6,121 nt of DNA, taken from assembly GCA_023131935.1 (NCBI GenBank), contig JAGLYY010000301.1:1-6121 (forward strand), read 5' to 3'. Numbering within the stretch: the first letter of the stretch is position 1; every line of letters begins with the position of its first letter. The notes under the pieces were generated by a model that saw only the letters and a list, made by a program, of their open reading frames with translations, searched no databases and was not told the origin of the DNA. The position numbers and the translations under genes are program-made. Positions 1 to 5,996 of this stretch are shown piece after piece. Source of the DNA: Spirochaetales bacterium. GTDB lineage: Bacteria; Spirochaetota; Spirochaetia; JAGLYY01.

Positions 1-12
1 CCTACAGTCTAA
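1..12 (+). repeat. Edge copy of the dispersed CCTACAGTCTAA repeat
   Basis: The first twelve bases are identical to the reverse complement of positions 6012-6023, the middle unit of the tandem repeat at the right end of the window. The copy is cut by the window edge, so its full extent is unknown. Read in frame from base 3 it would encode Tyr-Ser-Leu followed by six more residues and a TGA at 27-29, the same Tyr-Ser-Leu phrase that the right-hand repeat encodes. It could therefore be the tail of a gene ending just outside the window, but this is inference. Confidence 0.5.
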
Positions 13-36
13 ATAACCTGAATTGTTGATTTCCAT

Positions 37-65
37 TTGACATCCCTGTTTATCCGGGGTAACAT
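37..65 (+). promoter_or_regulatory. Sigma70-type promoter of the ABC ATPase gene
   Basis: A perfect -35 hexamer TTGACA (37-42) is followed by a 17-base spacer and the -10 hexamer TAACAT (60-65), which keeps the key first, second and last bases of TATAAT. The predicted start is near base 72-73, giving a leader of about 25 bases that contains the ribosome binding site GGAGG (88-92), five bases before the ATG at 98. No operator-like palindrome is seen here, unlike the glgP upstream region. Confidence 0.7.
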
Positions 66-97
66 TCACCTTAATAAGATAATCTTCGGAGGTTTTA

Positions 98-1192
98 ATG
101 GCCACAGTAGAACTTAAAAACATTAGCAAGGTCTTCGATGGTAATGTTCGCGCTGTAGATCAAGTGAACATCAACGTCGCCGACCAGGAATTTTTAGTCC
201 TCGTAGGACCCTCAGGGTGTGGAAAAACCACTACCCTTAGAATGGTTGCGGGACTCGAGGACATCACAGAAGGGGAGCTGTACATCGACAAGAAACTGGT
301 AAACGATGTTCCGCCGAAAGACCGGGATATCGCCATGGTTTTCCAGAACTATGCCCTCTACCCACACATGAGCGTGTACGACAACATGGCTTTCGGTCTC
401 AAAATTCGGAAATATCCAAAAGCTGAAATCGAAACACGGGTAAAGGAAGCATCTCAGATCCTTGATATCGAAGAGCTCCTCGAGAGAAAGCCAAAACAGC
501 TCTCCGGTGGGCAGCGCCAGCGTGTTGCTGTTGGAAGGGCGATCGTTCGTAAGCCGAAAGTATTTCTCTTCGACGAACCCCTCTCTAACCTTGACGCAAA
601 ACTCAGGGTACAGATGAGAGCTGAAATTTCAGCCCTTCACACGAGACTTTCAGCTACGATGATCTATGTTACCCACGATCAGGTAGAAGCTATGACCATG
701 GCGGACAAAATTGTCGTCATGAAGGGGGGAATCATCCACCAAATAGGAGGTCCTCTCGATCTGTACAATAATCCTGCCAACCGCTTTGTTGCCGGATTCA
801 TCGGTTCACCGCCCATGAACTTCATGAACGCTAAAATTGTTGAAGAGGGTGGAAAGATCATTGCTGATGAAGGCAGCTTCAAGCTCGAAATCACCGGTAA
901 GTACGAAGGCCTTTTAAAACCATATGTAGGTAAAAGTGTAGCCTTCGGAGTTCGCCCGGAGGATCTCCACATCTCCAAAAATGAAGAGGCGGGCAAGACA
1001 ATTAAGACCTCCGTACAGGTTATTGAGCCCCTCGGCGCTGAAATCCATCTCTATGTAACCACAAAGGAACACCAGCTTATCGTGCGGATAGACCCGACCC
1101 ACCTGTATAAGGTTGGGGATACGGTTCATTTCAAACCTGATCTGGACAAGATCAAGTGTTTCGACCTCGAAACCGAAAAGGTCATTACGTAA
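98..1192 (+). CDS. ugpC: Sugar ABC transporter ATP-binding protein, UgpC/MsmK/MalK family
   Basis: This is the cytoplasmic ATPase subunit that powers importers of the carbohydrate CUT1 class (oligosaccharides, glycerol-3-phosphate and similar). All nucleotide-binding-domain motifs are intact: Walker A GPSGCGKT at residues 37-44, Q-loop Gln83, signature LSGGQ at 135-139, Walker B VFLFDE at 155-160, D-loop SNLD at 163-166 and switch His193. From about residue 235 (FIGSPPMNF) onward it carries the C-terminal TOBE/OB-type regulatory domain typical of MalK. At 364 aa it is full length for the family. The ATG at 98 has GGAGG five bases upstream. There is no binding protein or permease beside it, and it has its own promoter and terminator, so it probably serves several transporters, as MsmK/MsiK do in Gram-positive bacteria. 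The family is certain; the transported substrate and the exact name (ugpC, msmK or malK) cannot be settled from the sequence. Confidence 0.93.
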   Translation: MATVELKNISKVFDGNVRAVDQVNINVADQEFLVLVGPSGCGKTTTLRMVAGLEDITEGELYIDKKLVNDVPPKDRDIAMVFQNYALYPHMSVYDNMAFGLKIRKYPKAEIETRVKEASQILDIEELLERKPKQLSGGQRQRVAVGRAIVRKPKVFLFDEPLSNLDAKLRVQMRAEISALHTRLSATMIYVTHDQVEAMTMADKIVVMKGGIIHQIGGPLDLYNNPANRFVAGFIGSPPMNFMNAKIVEEGGKIIADEGSFKLEITGKYEGLLKPYVGKSVAFGVRPEDLHISKNEEAGKTIKTSVQVIEPLGAEIHLYVTTKEHQLIVRIDPTHLYKVGDTVHFKPDLDKIKCFDLETEKVIT

Positions 1193-1213
1193 AGATTCAT
1201 CTGAATGAGCTAT

Positions 1214-1240
1214 ACCGGTCAGGAAACTGACCGGTTTTTT
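1214..1240 (+). terminator. Intrinsic terminator of the ABC ATPase gene
   Basis: A perfect 9-bp stem (ACCGGTCAG at 1214-1222 paired with CTGACCGGT at 1227-1235) closes on a GAAA tetraloop and runs straight into six T residues (1235-1240). It lies 21 bases after the TAA stop. It should separate the ATPase transcript from glgP, making the ATPase gene monocistronic. Confidence 0.93.
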
Positions 1241-1261
1241 CCCCCCTGCTCTTCCCCTGAC

Positions 1262-1285
1262 AGTTGTGCAACCGCTTGCACAACT
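1262..1285. promoter_or_regulatory. LacI/GalR-type operator palindrome upstream of glgP
   Basis: A 24-base palindrome centred on the CG at 1273-1274 has only one mismatched pair (1272/1275). Its core TGCAACCGCTTGCA (1267-1280) has the layout typical of LacI/GalR-family operators: two inverted TGCAA half sites around a central CG. It overlaps the -35 of the candidate glgP promoter, where a bound repressor would block RNA polymerase. It could also fold as a 10-bp hairpin, but the T-run at 1291 starts five bases after the stem, which is poor for a terminator. The regulator gene is not in the window, so the effector is unknown; a sugar is the family norm. Confidence 0.6.
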
Positions 1286-1304
1286 ACAGGTTTTTTCGTA
1301 AACT
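1276..1304 (+). promoter_or_regulatory. Candidate promoter of glgP
   Basis: TTGCAC (1276-1281) and TAAACT (1299-1304) are separated by 17 bases. Agreement with consensus is moderate (3/6 and 4/6), so support comes mostly from the ideal spacing, the position just after the preceding terminator, and the overlap with the palindrome at 1262-1285. The start would fall near 1311, giving a leader of about 70 bases. Confidence 0.4.
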
Positions 1305-1328
1305 ACCTCCGTTAAAGCCACCTATGAT

Positions 1329-1346
1329 TTTTCACGTCAGTGAAAA
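1329..1346. promoter_or_regulatory. Dyad in the glgP leader
   Basis: TTTTCAC (1329-1335) and GTGAAAA (1340-1346) form a perfect 7-bp inverted repeat around GTCA. It lies 34 bases before the start codon and 22 bases before the ribosome binding site. It could be a small RNA hairpin in the 5' leader or a second protein binding site. There is no T-run, so it is not a terminator. Its function is unknown. Confidence 0.35.
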
Positions 1347-1367
1347 TATCTCCTATAGCTTTGAAGT

Positions 1368-1372
1368 GGAGG
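1368..1372 (+). promoter_or_regulatory. Ribosome binding site that sets the glgP start
   Basis: GGAGG lies eight bases before the ATG at 1381. The reading frame is open further upstream, with a TTG at 1264 and an ATG at 1324, but neither has a comparable Shine-Dalgarno sequence. The TTG also sits inside the operator palindrome and upstream of the predicted transcript start. The 1381 start gives 846 aa, close to the family length. Confidence 0.8.
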
Positions 1373-1380
1373 ATACAACC

Positions 1381-3921
1381 ATGGTAAAGAATAACACCCC
1401 GAGTCTGGAATCTCTGCGAAGCAGACAGGGACAGGATTCCAAATCCCTGGAATGGGGATTTGCTGAACACCTTAAATTCACCATCGGTGTGGACCGATAC
1501 ACAGCAACAGAACATGACCGTTATATGGCCCTTGCGCTTTCAATGCGGGACAGACTAATAAATCAATGGATGAAAACCCAGCAGACCCACCATGATAAGG
1601 AGGTAAAACGGGTTTACTACCTTTCCCTCGAGTTTCTAATGGGACGTTCTCTGGGTAATAATATCATCAACATGGGACTTGAAGATGCAATCACCGATGC
1701 CCTGTCAGAACTTGGTTATTCCCTTGAGACGCTCCGGGAGCAGGAGGTAGACGCCGGGCTTGGCAACGGGGGCCTCGGGCGTCTCGCGGCCTGTTTCCTC
1801 GATTCCCTGGCCACCCTCGATCTGCCCACCTTTGGATATGGGTTGAGGTATGATTATGGAATTTTTCGGCAGGAGATTGAGGGGGGCTATCAGGTGGAAC
1901 AACCGGATGAATGGTTACGAAGCGGAAATCCCTGGGAAATTGAGCGTCCCGAAATATGCTATCCAGTCCATTTTGGAGGCCGTGTCAAATTCATCAATAA
2001 AGAGGGGAAACCCATTGCCCATTGGGTGGATACTCAGACAGTCCTGGGAATTGCCTATGATACTCCGGTTGTCGGGTATGGCGGAAAAACGGTAAATACC
2101 TTGCGGCTCTGGAGCGCGAAAGCCGCTGAAGAGTTTGATTTCAATGAGTTCAACGAAGGGGATTACGTTGAAGCGGTCGCGGCAAAGGTTTCCGCCGAAA
2201 ATCTTACAAAAGCCCTTTATCCTAATGATAAACTCTACCTCGGAAAGGAATTGCGGCTGAAACAGCAGTACCTCTTTGTCGCCTGTTCCCTCGCTGATAT
2301 TATTCGCCGTTTTAAAAAAAGCGGAAATCCCTGGAAGGATTTCCCCGATATGGCTGCAATTCAGCTTAACGACACCCATCCATCCCTCGCGATCCCCGAG
2401 CTTATGAGGATACTCGTGGATGAAGAGGGGGTAATCTGGGATGATGCATGGGATATTGTTGTCCGCTCCATGGGTTATACAAACCACACCCTCATGCCTG
2501 AGGCATTGGAGAAGTGGCCCGTTACTATGCTGGAGAAGCTTCTCCCCCGTCATCTTCAGATTATTTATGAAATCAATCGCCGTTTCCTTCAGAAGATCGT
2601 GATTGCTTTTCCCGGTAATCGTTTAAAAATCAGAGATATGAGCCTTATTGAGGAGGGGAACCAGAAACAGGTCAGAATGGCCCACCTGTGCATCGTCGGA
2701 TCTCATTCTACAAACGGGGTCGCGGCACTCCATACGGACCTTCTTCAAAGCAGGCTTGTCCCCGATTTCGCACAGATGTATCCCGACCGGTTTAACAATA
2801 AGACCAACGGAATTACCCAGCGGCGGTGGCTCCTTAAGGCAAATCCGGAGCTGGCCCAGCTTATTACCGATTCCATTGGGGATGAATGGATCTGTGATAT
2901 GTCCAAACTGAAACAGTTAAGTCCCTACGCCGACGATGCCGCTTTCAGAAAAAAATTCCTCAAATCAAAGCGAAACGCGAAGGTACGATTTGCTGAGTAC
3001 GCGAAAGCAACCTGGGGATGGGACCTGGACCCCGATTCCATCTTCGATGTCCAGGTAAAGAGGATTCATGAATATAAAAGACAACTTCTCAATGCCCTTC
3101 ACATCATTGTGCTTTACAACAAAATCAAAAAGGGCAAGGTGAAGGATCTGTATCCCAGAACTTTTCTCTTCGCAGGAAAAGCGGCCCCCGGGTACTTCCT
3201 GGCGAAACTCATTATCAAGCTCATCAATAACATCTCCGAGGTGATAAATAATGACCCTGACATGAAGGGGATGCTTAAAGTTTACTTTATGCCCAATTAC
3301 CGGGTCTCTCTGGCTGAGCGGATCTTTCCCGCGGCAGATGTATCTGAACAGATTTCCACCGCCGGTACCGAGGCTTCCGGAACAGGAAACATGAAGTTCA
3401 TGTGCAACGGGGCCCTTACCCTTGGGACGCTGGATGGAGCGAATATCGAGATCCTCGAAGAAACGGGTGAAGACAATATGTTTATATTCGGCCTTACCGC
3501 GGACGAGGTATCCAGCCTTCGAAAGAATTACAACCCTGAAGTACTCATTCAGGAAAACGAAGATATACAGGAAGCTCTGGACCTGCTCTTTTCCGGCCAC
3601 TTCAACATCCATGAACCGGGAATTTTTGATCCAATCCGGAAGATTCTCCTGGAAGAGGGAGACTATTACATGCATATCGCTGACCTCCCCTCCTACATCA
3701 AAGCCCAGGAGAAGGTAGAGAAGGCCTACCGGGACCAGAAGAGCTGGTCAAAGATGGCGATCCTCAACATCGCGAATAGCGGAAAGTTCTCCTCTGACAG
3801 AACAATCAGAGAATATGCTAGGGAGATCTGGAAGGTCACACCCTGCGAAGTAGAGTTTAGCAGAGACCCCACCAATACCATAGAGGAAGCCCGGGCGGAA
3901 AACCAGGGGAATAATATGTGA
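1381..3921 (+). CDS. glgP: Glycogen (alpha-glucan) phosphorylase
   Basis: This pyridoxal-phosphate enzyme (GT35 family) removes terminal glucose from glycogen or maltodextrin with inorganic phosphate, releasing glucose-1-phosphate in the cytoplasm. Counting from the ATG at 1381 (846 aa), the glycine-rich loop GLGNGGLGR is at residues 126-134. The phosphate-site segment VQVKRIHEYKRQ is at 557-568, with Arg561 and Lys566 equivalent to Arg569 and Lys574 of rabbit muscle phosphorylase. The cofactor motif EASGTGNMKF is at 664-673, with Lys672 as the Schiff-base lysine (Lys680 in rabbit). The conserved QLNDTHP and NHTLMPEALEKWP segments are also present. No frameshift or missing catalytic residue is seen. 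The last roughly 20 residues (from about EFSRDP) form a polar tail beyond the usual core. Substrate preference between glycogen and maltodextrin cannot be decided, so malP is a possible name. Regulation probably involves the LacI-type palindrome upstream. Confidence 0.96.
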   Translation: MVKNNTPSLESLRSRQGQDSKSLEWGFAEHLKFTIGVDRYTATEHDRYMALALSMRDRLINQWMKTQQTHHDKEVKRVYYLSLEFLMGRSLGNNIINMGLEDAITDALSELGYSLETLREQEVDAGLGNGGLGRLAACFLDSLATLDLPTFGYGLRYDYGIFRQEIEGGYQVEQPDEWLRSGNPWEIERPEICYPVHFGGRVKFINKEGKPIAHWVDTQTVLGIAYDTPVVGYGGKTVNTLRLWSAKAAEEFDFNEFNEGDYVEAVAAKVSAENLTKALYPNDKLYLGKELRLKQQYLFVACSLADIIRRFKKSGNPWKDFPDMAAIQLNDTHPSLAIPELMRILVDEEGVIWDDAWDIVVRSMGYTNHTLMPEALEKWPVTMLEKLLPRHLQIIYEINRRFLQKIVIAFPGNRLKIRDMSLIEEGNQKQVRMAHLCIVGSHSTNGVAALHTDLLQSRLVPDFAQMYPDRFNNKTNGITQRRWLLKANPELAQLITDSIGDEWICDMSKLKQLSPYADDAAFRKKFLKSKRNAKVRFAEYAKATWGWDLDPDSIFDVQVKRIHEYKRQLLNALHIIVLYNKIKKGKVKDLYPRTFLFAGKAAPGYFLAKLIIKLINNISEVINNDPDMKGMLKVYFMPNYRVSLAERIFPAADVSEQISTAGTEASGTGNMKFMCNGALTLGTLDGANIEILEETGEDNMFIFGLTADEVSSLRKNYNPEVLIQENEDIQEALDLLFSGHFNIHEPGIFDPIRKILLEEGDYYMHIADLPSYIKAQEKVEKAYRDQKSWSKMAILNIANSGKFSSDRTIREYAREIWKVTPCEVEFSRDPTNTIEEARAENQGNNM

Positions 3922-4040
3922 ACAAGACTTCCAGGGACAACTGTGATACAGTTTATGATGGTAGCGATCATGAAATTAACTGCATACAGGAAATGGATCA
4001 GGTGGAACAGCCTGATTTCACCATCATCGTTAACTCTTGA
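3918..4040 (+). CDS. Possible 40-aa ORF overlapping the glgP stop
   Basis: A GTG at 3918 overlaps the glgP stop (GTGA arrangement) and is preceded at seven bases by AGGGGA (3905-3910), a good Shine-Dalgarno match that suggests translational coupling. The product would be 40 aa and acidic (9 Asp/Glu against 3 Lys/Arg), beginning VNKTSRDNCD and ending PDFTIIVNS, with no signal peptide, membrane segment or family I recognise. Its stop at 4038-4040 overlaps the -35 of the next promoter. A competing reading is a 32-codon frame at 3970-4068 (starting MKLTAYRKW), which lacks a good ribosome binding site. Either may be chance. The main support is the start context, not the protein. Confidence 0.33.
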   Translation: MNKTSRDNCDTVYDGSDHEINCIQEMDQVEQPDFTIIVNS

Positions 4041-4066
4041 CGGTGAAAAGTCGATCATGATACTAT
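4037..4066 (+). promoter_or_regulatory. Candidate promoter of the Cys-cluster/TPR lipoprotein unit
   Basis: TTGACG (4037-4042, 5/6 to consensus) and TACTAT (4061-4066, 4/6 including the first, second and last bases) are 18 bases apart; GATACT at a 16-base spacing is an alternative -10. Transcription would start around 4071-4074, about 20 bases before the ATG at 4094. A 7-bp inverted repeat, TTTCACC (4016-4022) and GGTGAAA (4042-4048), flanks the -35. Confidence 0.5.
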
Positions 4067-4093
4067 GAACACCAGTATAAAAAGGGGGATTCC

Positions 4094-4414
4094 ATGACAA
4101 AAGAGGTCTACACCACAACGACTAGTCAGAAAACGGCCTCTCCGCATAAGGTATATTGCGCCAACTGCAGTCACTGCAAACTCCTGCGTTCACCTCTCGG
4201 TAGTGGAAACCAGTATCAACTCCGAGTACGTTGCGATGCCGGTAAATGGCGGAAAAAGCTTGGAGATGAGAAAGTCTACAAGTACTTCACTATAGCCCGT
4301 CGAAGTATCGAATCCTGTGATGCCTATGAACCCATGGGGGATCCCAAAGAGTATATCAGGGAGCTGAAGAAGACCCTGCCTATTAAAGACGAAGTCTATA
4401 ACGACCTTATTTAA
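4094..4414 (+). CDS. Small protein with a five-cysteine cluster, function unknown
   Basis: I cannot assign a function to this 106-aa soluble protein. Five cysteines are its most striking feature: Cys22, Cys25 and Cys28 in a CANCSHC run, Cys47 in RVRCDAGKW, and Cys75 in SCDAYEPMGD. The even CxxCxxC spacing plus two distant cysteines suggests a metal site, either zinc-ribbon-like or an iron-sulfur ligand set. It contains many basic residues, for example KWRKK around 51-55 and RR at 69-70. No signal peptide or membrane segment is present. From memory, a similar short Cys protein ending in the YEPM phrase occurs in treponemes and other spirochaetes; this needs a search. GGGGG at 4084-4088 lies five bases before the ATG. 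The TPR lipoprotein gene follows after 12 bases, so the two are probably co-transcribed. Confidence 0.85.
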   Translation: MTKEVYTTTTSQKTASPHKVYCANCSHCKLLRSPLGSGNQYQLRVRCDAGKWRKKLGDEKVYKYFTIARRSIESCDAYEPMGDPKEYIRELKKTLPIKDEVYNDLI

Positions 4415-4426
4415 CCAGGAAGATCA

Positions 4427-4849
4427 ATGAAAAAGCATATTCCCTTAGCACTACTATCATTGTTGTTCGTCCTTTTCCTCTGGTCCTGTGCAACAGGACC
4501 GAAAGTTATCAGCACAGACCTTTCCCCAAGTGAATATTTCCAGAAGGCCCAGGAAGCTGTTACGAAGAGGGGCGACTATAAAACAGCCCTCCGTTATTAT
4601 GAAACCTTCATTGAGCGATATCCTGAAAACCTGCCGAAAATTGTTGAGGCAGAGTATGAAATCGCTTTCATTTATTATAGCCGAAAGGATTTTACCACTG
4701 CGGAACCCCTTTTTCAGAAAATTCTCAGGCGATACGAAGGGGAAAACGCGGAATTACTACCTGGGTGGCCCCGGATTTTGAGTGACCGGTTATTGAAAGA
4801 AATGAAAAAATCCGCAATAGAGGAAGAGGAGGCTACTGGGGCAGAATAA
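4427..4849 (+). CDS. TPR-repeat lipoprotein
   Basis: The 140-aa product begins with a lipoprotein signal peptide: MKKH, a hydrophobic stretch from about residue 5 to 18, then LWSC with Cys21 as the lipidated residue. Trp at the lipobox -2 position is unusual for enterobacteria but within the relaxed lipoboxes reported for spirochaetes. The mature part holds two helix-turn-helix repeats of the tetratricopeptide type, at about residues 35-68 (GDYKTALRYYETFIERYP) and 74-107 (KDFTTAEPLFQKILRRY), followed by a charged tail (EEEEATGAE). TPR lipoproteins of this layout usually act as scaffolds at the inner face of the outer membrane. BamD is a distant comparison but is much longer, so I do not call it BamD. 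AGGA (4417-4420) lies six bases before the ATG. The 3' end overlaps the convergent VWA gene by 17 bp. Confidence 0.85.
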   Translation: MKKHIPLALLSLLFVLFLWSCATGPKVISTDLSPSEYFQKAQEAVTKRGDYKTALRYYETFIERYPENLPKIVEAEYEIAFIYYSRKDFTTAEPLFQKILRRYEGENAELLPGWPRILSDRLLKEMKKSAIEEEEATGAE

Positions 4850-5939
4850 TGGTATGAATCGTTATTCCCAGAGCTTCCGCGTCCCTTGCGACATCCTCCC
4901 CTGTAACACTTCCCCTTGGTCGCGGATGCGGCGGCGCGTCGCCCACGAGAATAAGCAGCCGGTTATCAGCCTCCCAGGGAAAACCGTGAATTCCCTCAAA
5001 GAGGGCTTCATAAACAGCTTCCGGGATGTCCCTGCCTCCCCACACCCTGATATTATCTAAAGACTTCTGAACATCCGCGAGGCTCAACCCGAAGGGGACA
5101 ATCTTTGTTATATATTCCTCAAAATAGTCCTTATACAAGACCATACCAATCCGGGCAGCAGAAAACCGGCTGAGTTTATCCTCAAGCAGGGGGACAAGAG
5201 ATTCCCGTAAGTGGGGAATATCGTTAGTCATACTGTCGGTAGTATCCAAAGCTAGAACAAAATCCACCGCCTCGCCTTCTACAGCGCCCAGGATCTCTCC
5301 TATCTGATTTAGCAGATCTTCCTCTCCCTTTGAAAGAAAAACTTCACCACGCCCATCTTCAGCGATCTCCCGGTATGCCACAAGGGTGTCCTCCATATAA
5401 TTCTCCTCAGGAGGTCCGGCGAGGGGCTTCTGTGTAACCCTCAGGATAAAAGGATTATCGATAAAACCCCCATCATAATCGGCGTAAGGAAACCTGAAGG
5501 TCCGAATGCTCAAGTATGTGCCGTCGAGTACCTGAATCTCCCCCGAACGGGTCCAAGAGTACCCGTAAACAACAATATATGGGATGTAGATATGGAACGC
5601 TTCACCAAACCTGGAGTTTGGTTCCGGGGTGGAATCGATAAGTGAGTAAAGTTTCCTGGCGGGGTCGATAAATTCCCCATCAAGTTTCCGTAATTCATCT
5701 CCATTGACCGGATGATAAGAGGGATTTCGAAGGGAATAAGAGGTCCCCTTCCAGGCTGGATCAGCCGTCGATTCTGTCAGCAGTACCGATTCGAGACCAG
5801 GCTTGTTCCGAATGTAGAGGTGGTACCCTCCGTCGACCCCCTGTTCAATGTACAGATCATCAGGCCGGACCTCCAGATCATCACCAAAAGCATGAGAAAA
5901 CAAAACCAGGAAGAGGCACAGAAGGCCGATCCTCTTCAT
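4833..5939 (-). CDS. Secreted VWA-domain protein
   Basis: The 368-aa product starts with a signal peptide (MKRIG, then a Leu/Phe-rich core, probable cleavage after Ala17 or Gly19), so it is exported to the periplasm or beyond. Residues 20-215 form a Tyr/Phe-rich, probably beta-rich region I cannot assign to a named family. From memory it resembles the front half of some treponeme VWA proteins. Residues about 225-368 form a von Willebrand factor A domain: the strand VDFVLALD leads into the metal-site (MIDAS) motif D232-T-T-D-S236, a conservative variant of DxSxS; GGRDIPEAVYEA is at 301-312; and LVGDAPPH is at 331-338 with Asp334. VWA domains of this type bind Mg2+ and mediate protein-protein contacts. 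No C-terminal membrane anchor or sorting signal is seen. The gene converges on the TPR lipoprotein gene. No strong Shine-Dalgarno precedes the ATG. Confidence 0.9.
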   Translation of the reverse strand: MKRIGLLCLFLVLFSHAFGDDLEVRPDDLYIEQGVDGGYHLYIRNKPGLESVLLTESTADPAWKGTSYSLRNPSYHPVNGDELRKLDGEFIDPARKLYSLIDSTPEPNSRFGEAFHIYIPYIVVYGYSWTRSGEIQVLDGTYLSIRTFRFPYADYDGGFIDNPFILRVTQKPLAGPPEENYMEDTLVAYREIAEDGRGEVFLSKGEEDLLNQIGEILGAVEGEAVDFVLALDTTDSMTNDIPHLRESLVPLLEDKLSRFSAARIGMVLYKDYFEEYITKIVPFGLSLADVQKSLDNIRVWGGRDIPEAVYEALFEGIHGFPWEADNRLLILVGDAPPHPRPRGSVTGEDVARDAEALGITIHTIILPQ

Positions 5940-5946
5940 GTTCTTT

Positions 5947-5975
5947 ATTATCGGCTTGCTGAAAGCTTAGATCAA
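5947..5975 (-). promoter_or_regulatory. Promoter of the VWA gene, possibly giving a leaderless mRNA
   Basis: On the minus strand, TTGATC (5975-5970) and GATAAT (5952-5947) are exactly 17 bases apart, with the -10 matching 5 of 6 consensus bases. Standard spacing puts the transcript start at about 5940, one base before the A of the ATG (5939). The bases between the -10 and ATG (AAAGAAC) contain no convincing Shine-Dalgarno. The mRNA may therefore have no leader, or only a base or two. Confidence 0.55.
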
Positions 5976-5996
5976 GAGAAGAGCATAGAAACACAA

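Noticed and set aside
1262..1296. Second intrinsic terminator (10-bp hairpin then six T)
   Set aside because: The T-run starts five bases after the stem, and a strong terminator already sits at 1214-1240. The TGCAA-x-CG-x-TTGCA symmetry fits a LacI-type operator better.
1264..1380. N-terminal extension of glycogen phosphorylase from the TTG at 1264 or ATG at 1324
   Set aside because: The extra residues match nothing expected of the family, the frame passes through the operator palindrome, and the ATG at 1381 has the only strong ribosome binding site.
1915..2553. Long minus-strand open frame opposite glgP (also 2965-3675)
   Set aside because: Antisense shadows of a highly conserved gene; no ribosome binding site and no recognisable protein.
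3939..3953. Hairpin AACTGT-GAT-ACAGTT just after glgP
   Set aside because: Short AT-rich stem, three-base loop and no T-tract; not a credible terminator.
3997..4016. Hairpin ATCAGG/CCTGAT as a glgP terminator
   Set aside because: Six-base stem with an eight-base loop and no following T-run; too weak to call.
3965..4060. 9-bp direct repeat CGATCATGA (3965-3973 and 4052-4060)
   Set aside because: Only two copies 87 bases apart, one in the spacer of the promoter at 4037-4066. It could be an operator pair but is too short to separate from chance.
4021..4068. Programmed +1 frameshift at TCTTGAC extending the 40-aa ORF by nine codons
   Set aside because: It resembles the prfB site (CTT TGA C) only loosely, there is no matching upstream stimulator at the right distance, and the extension is too short to show coding signal.
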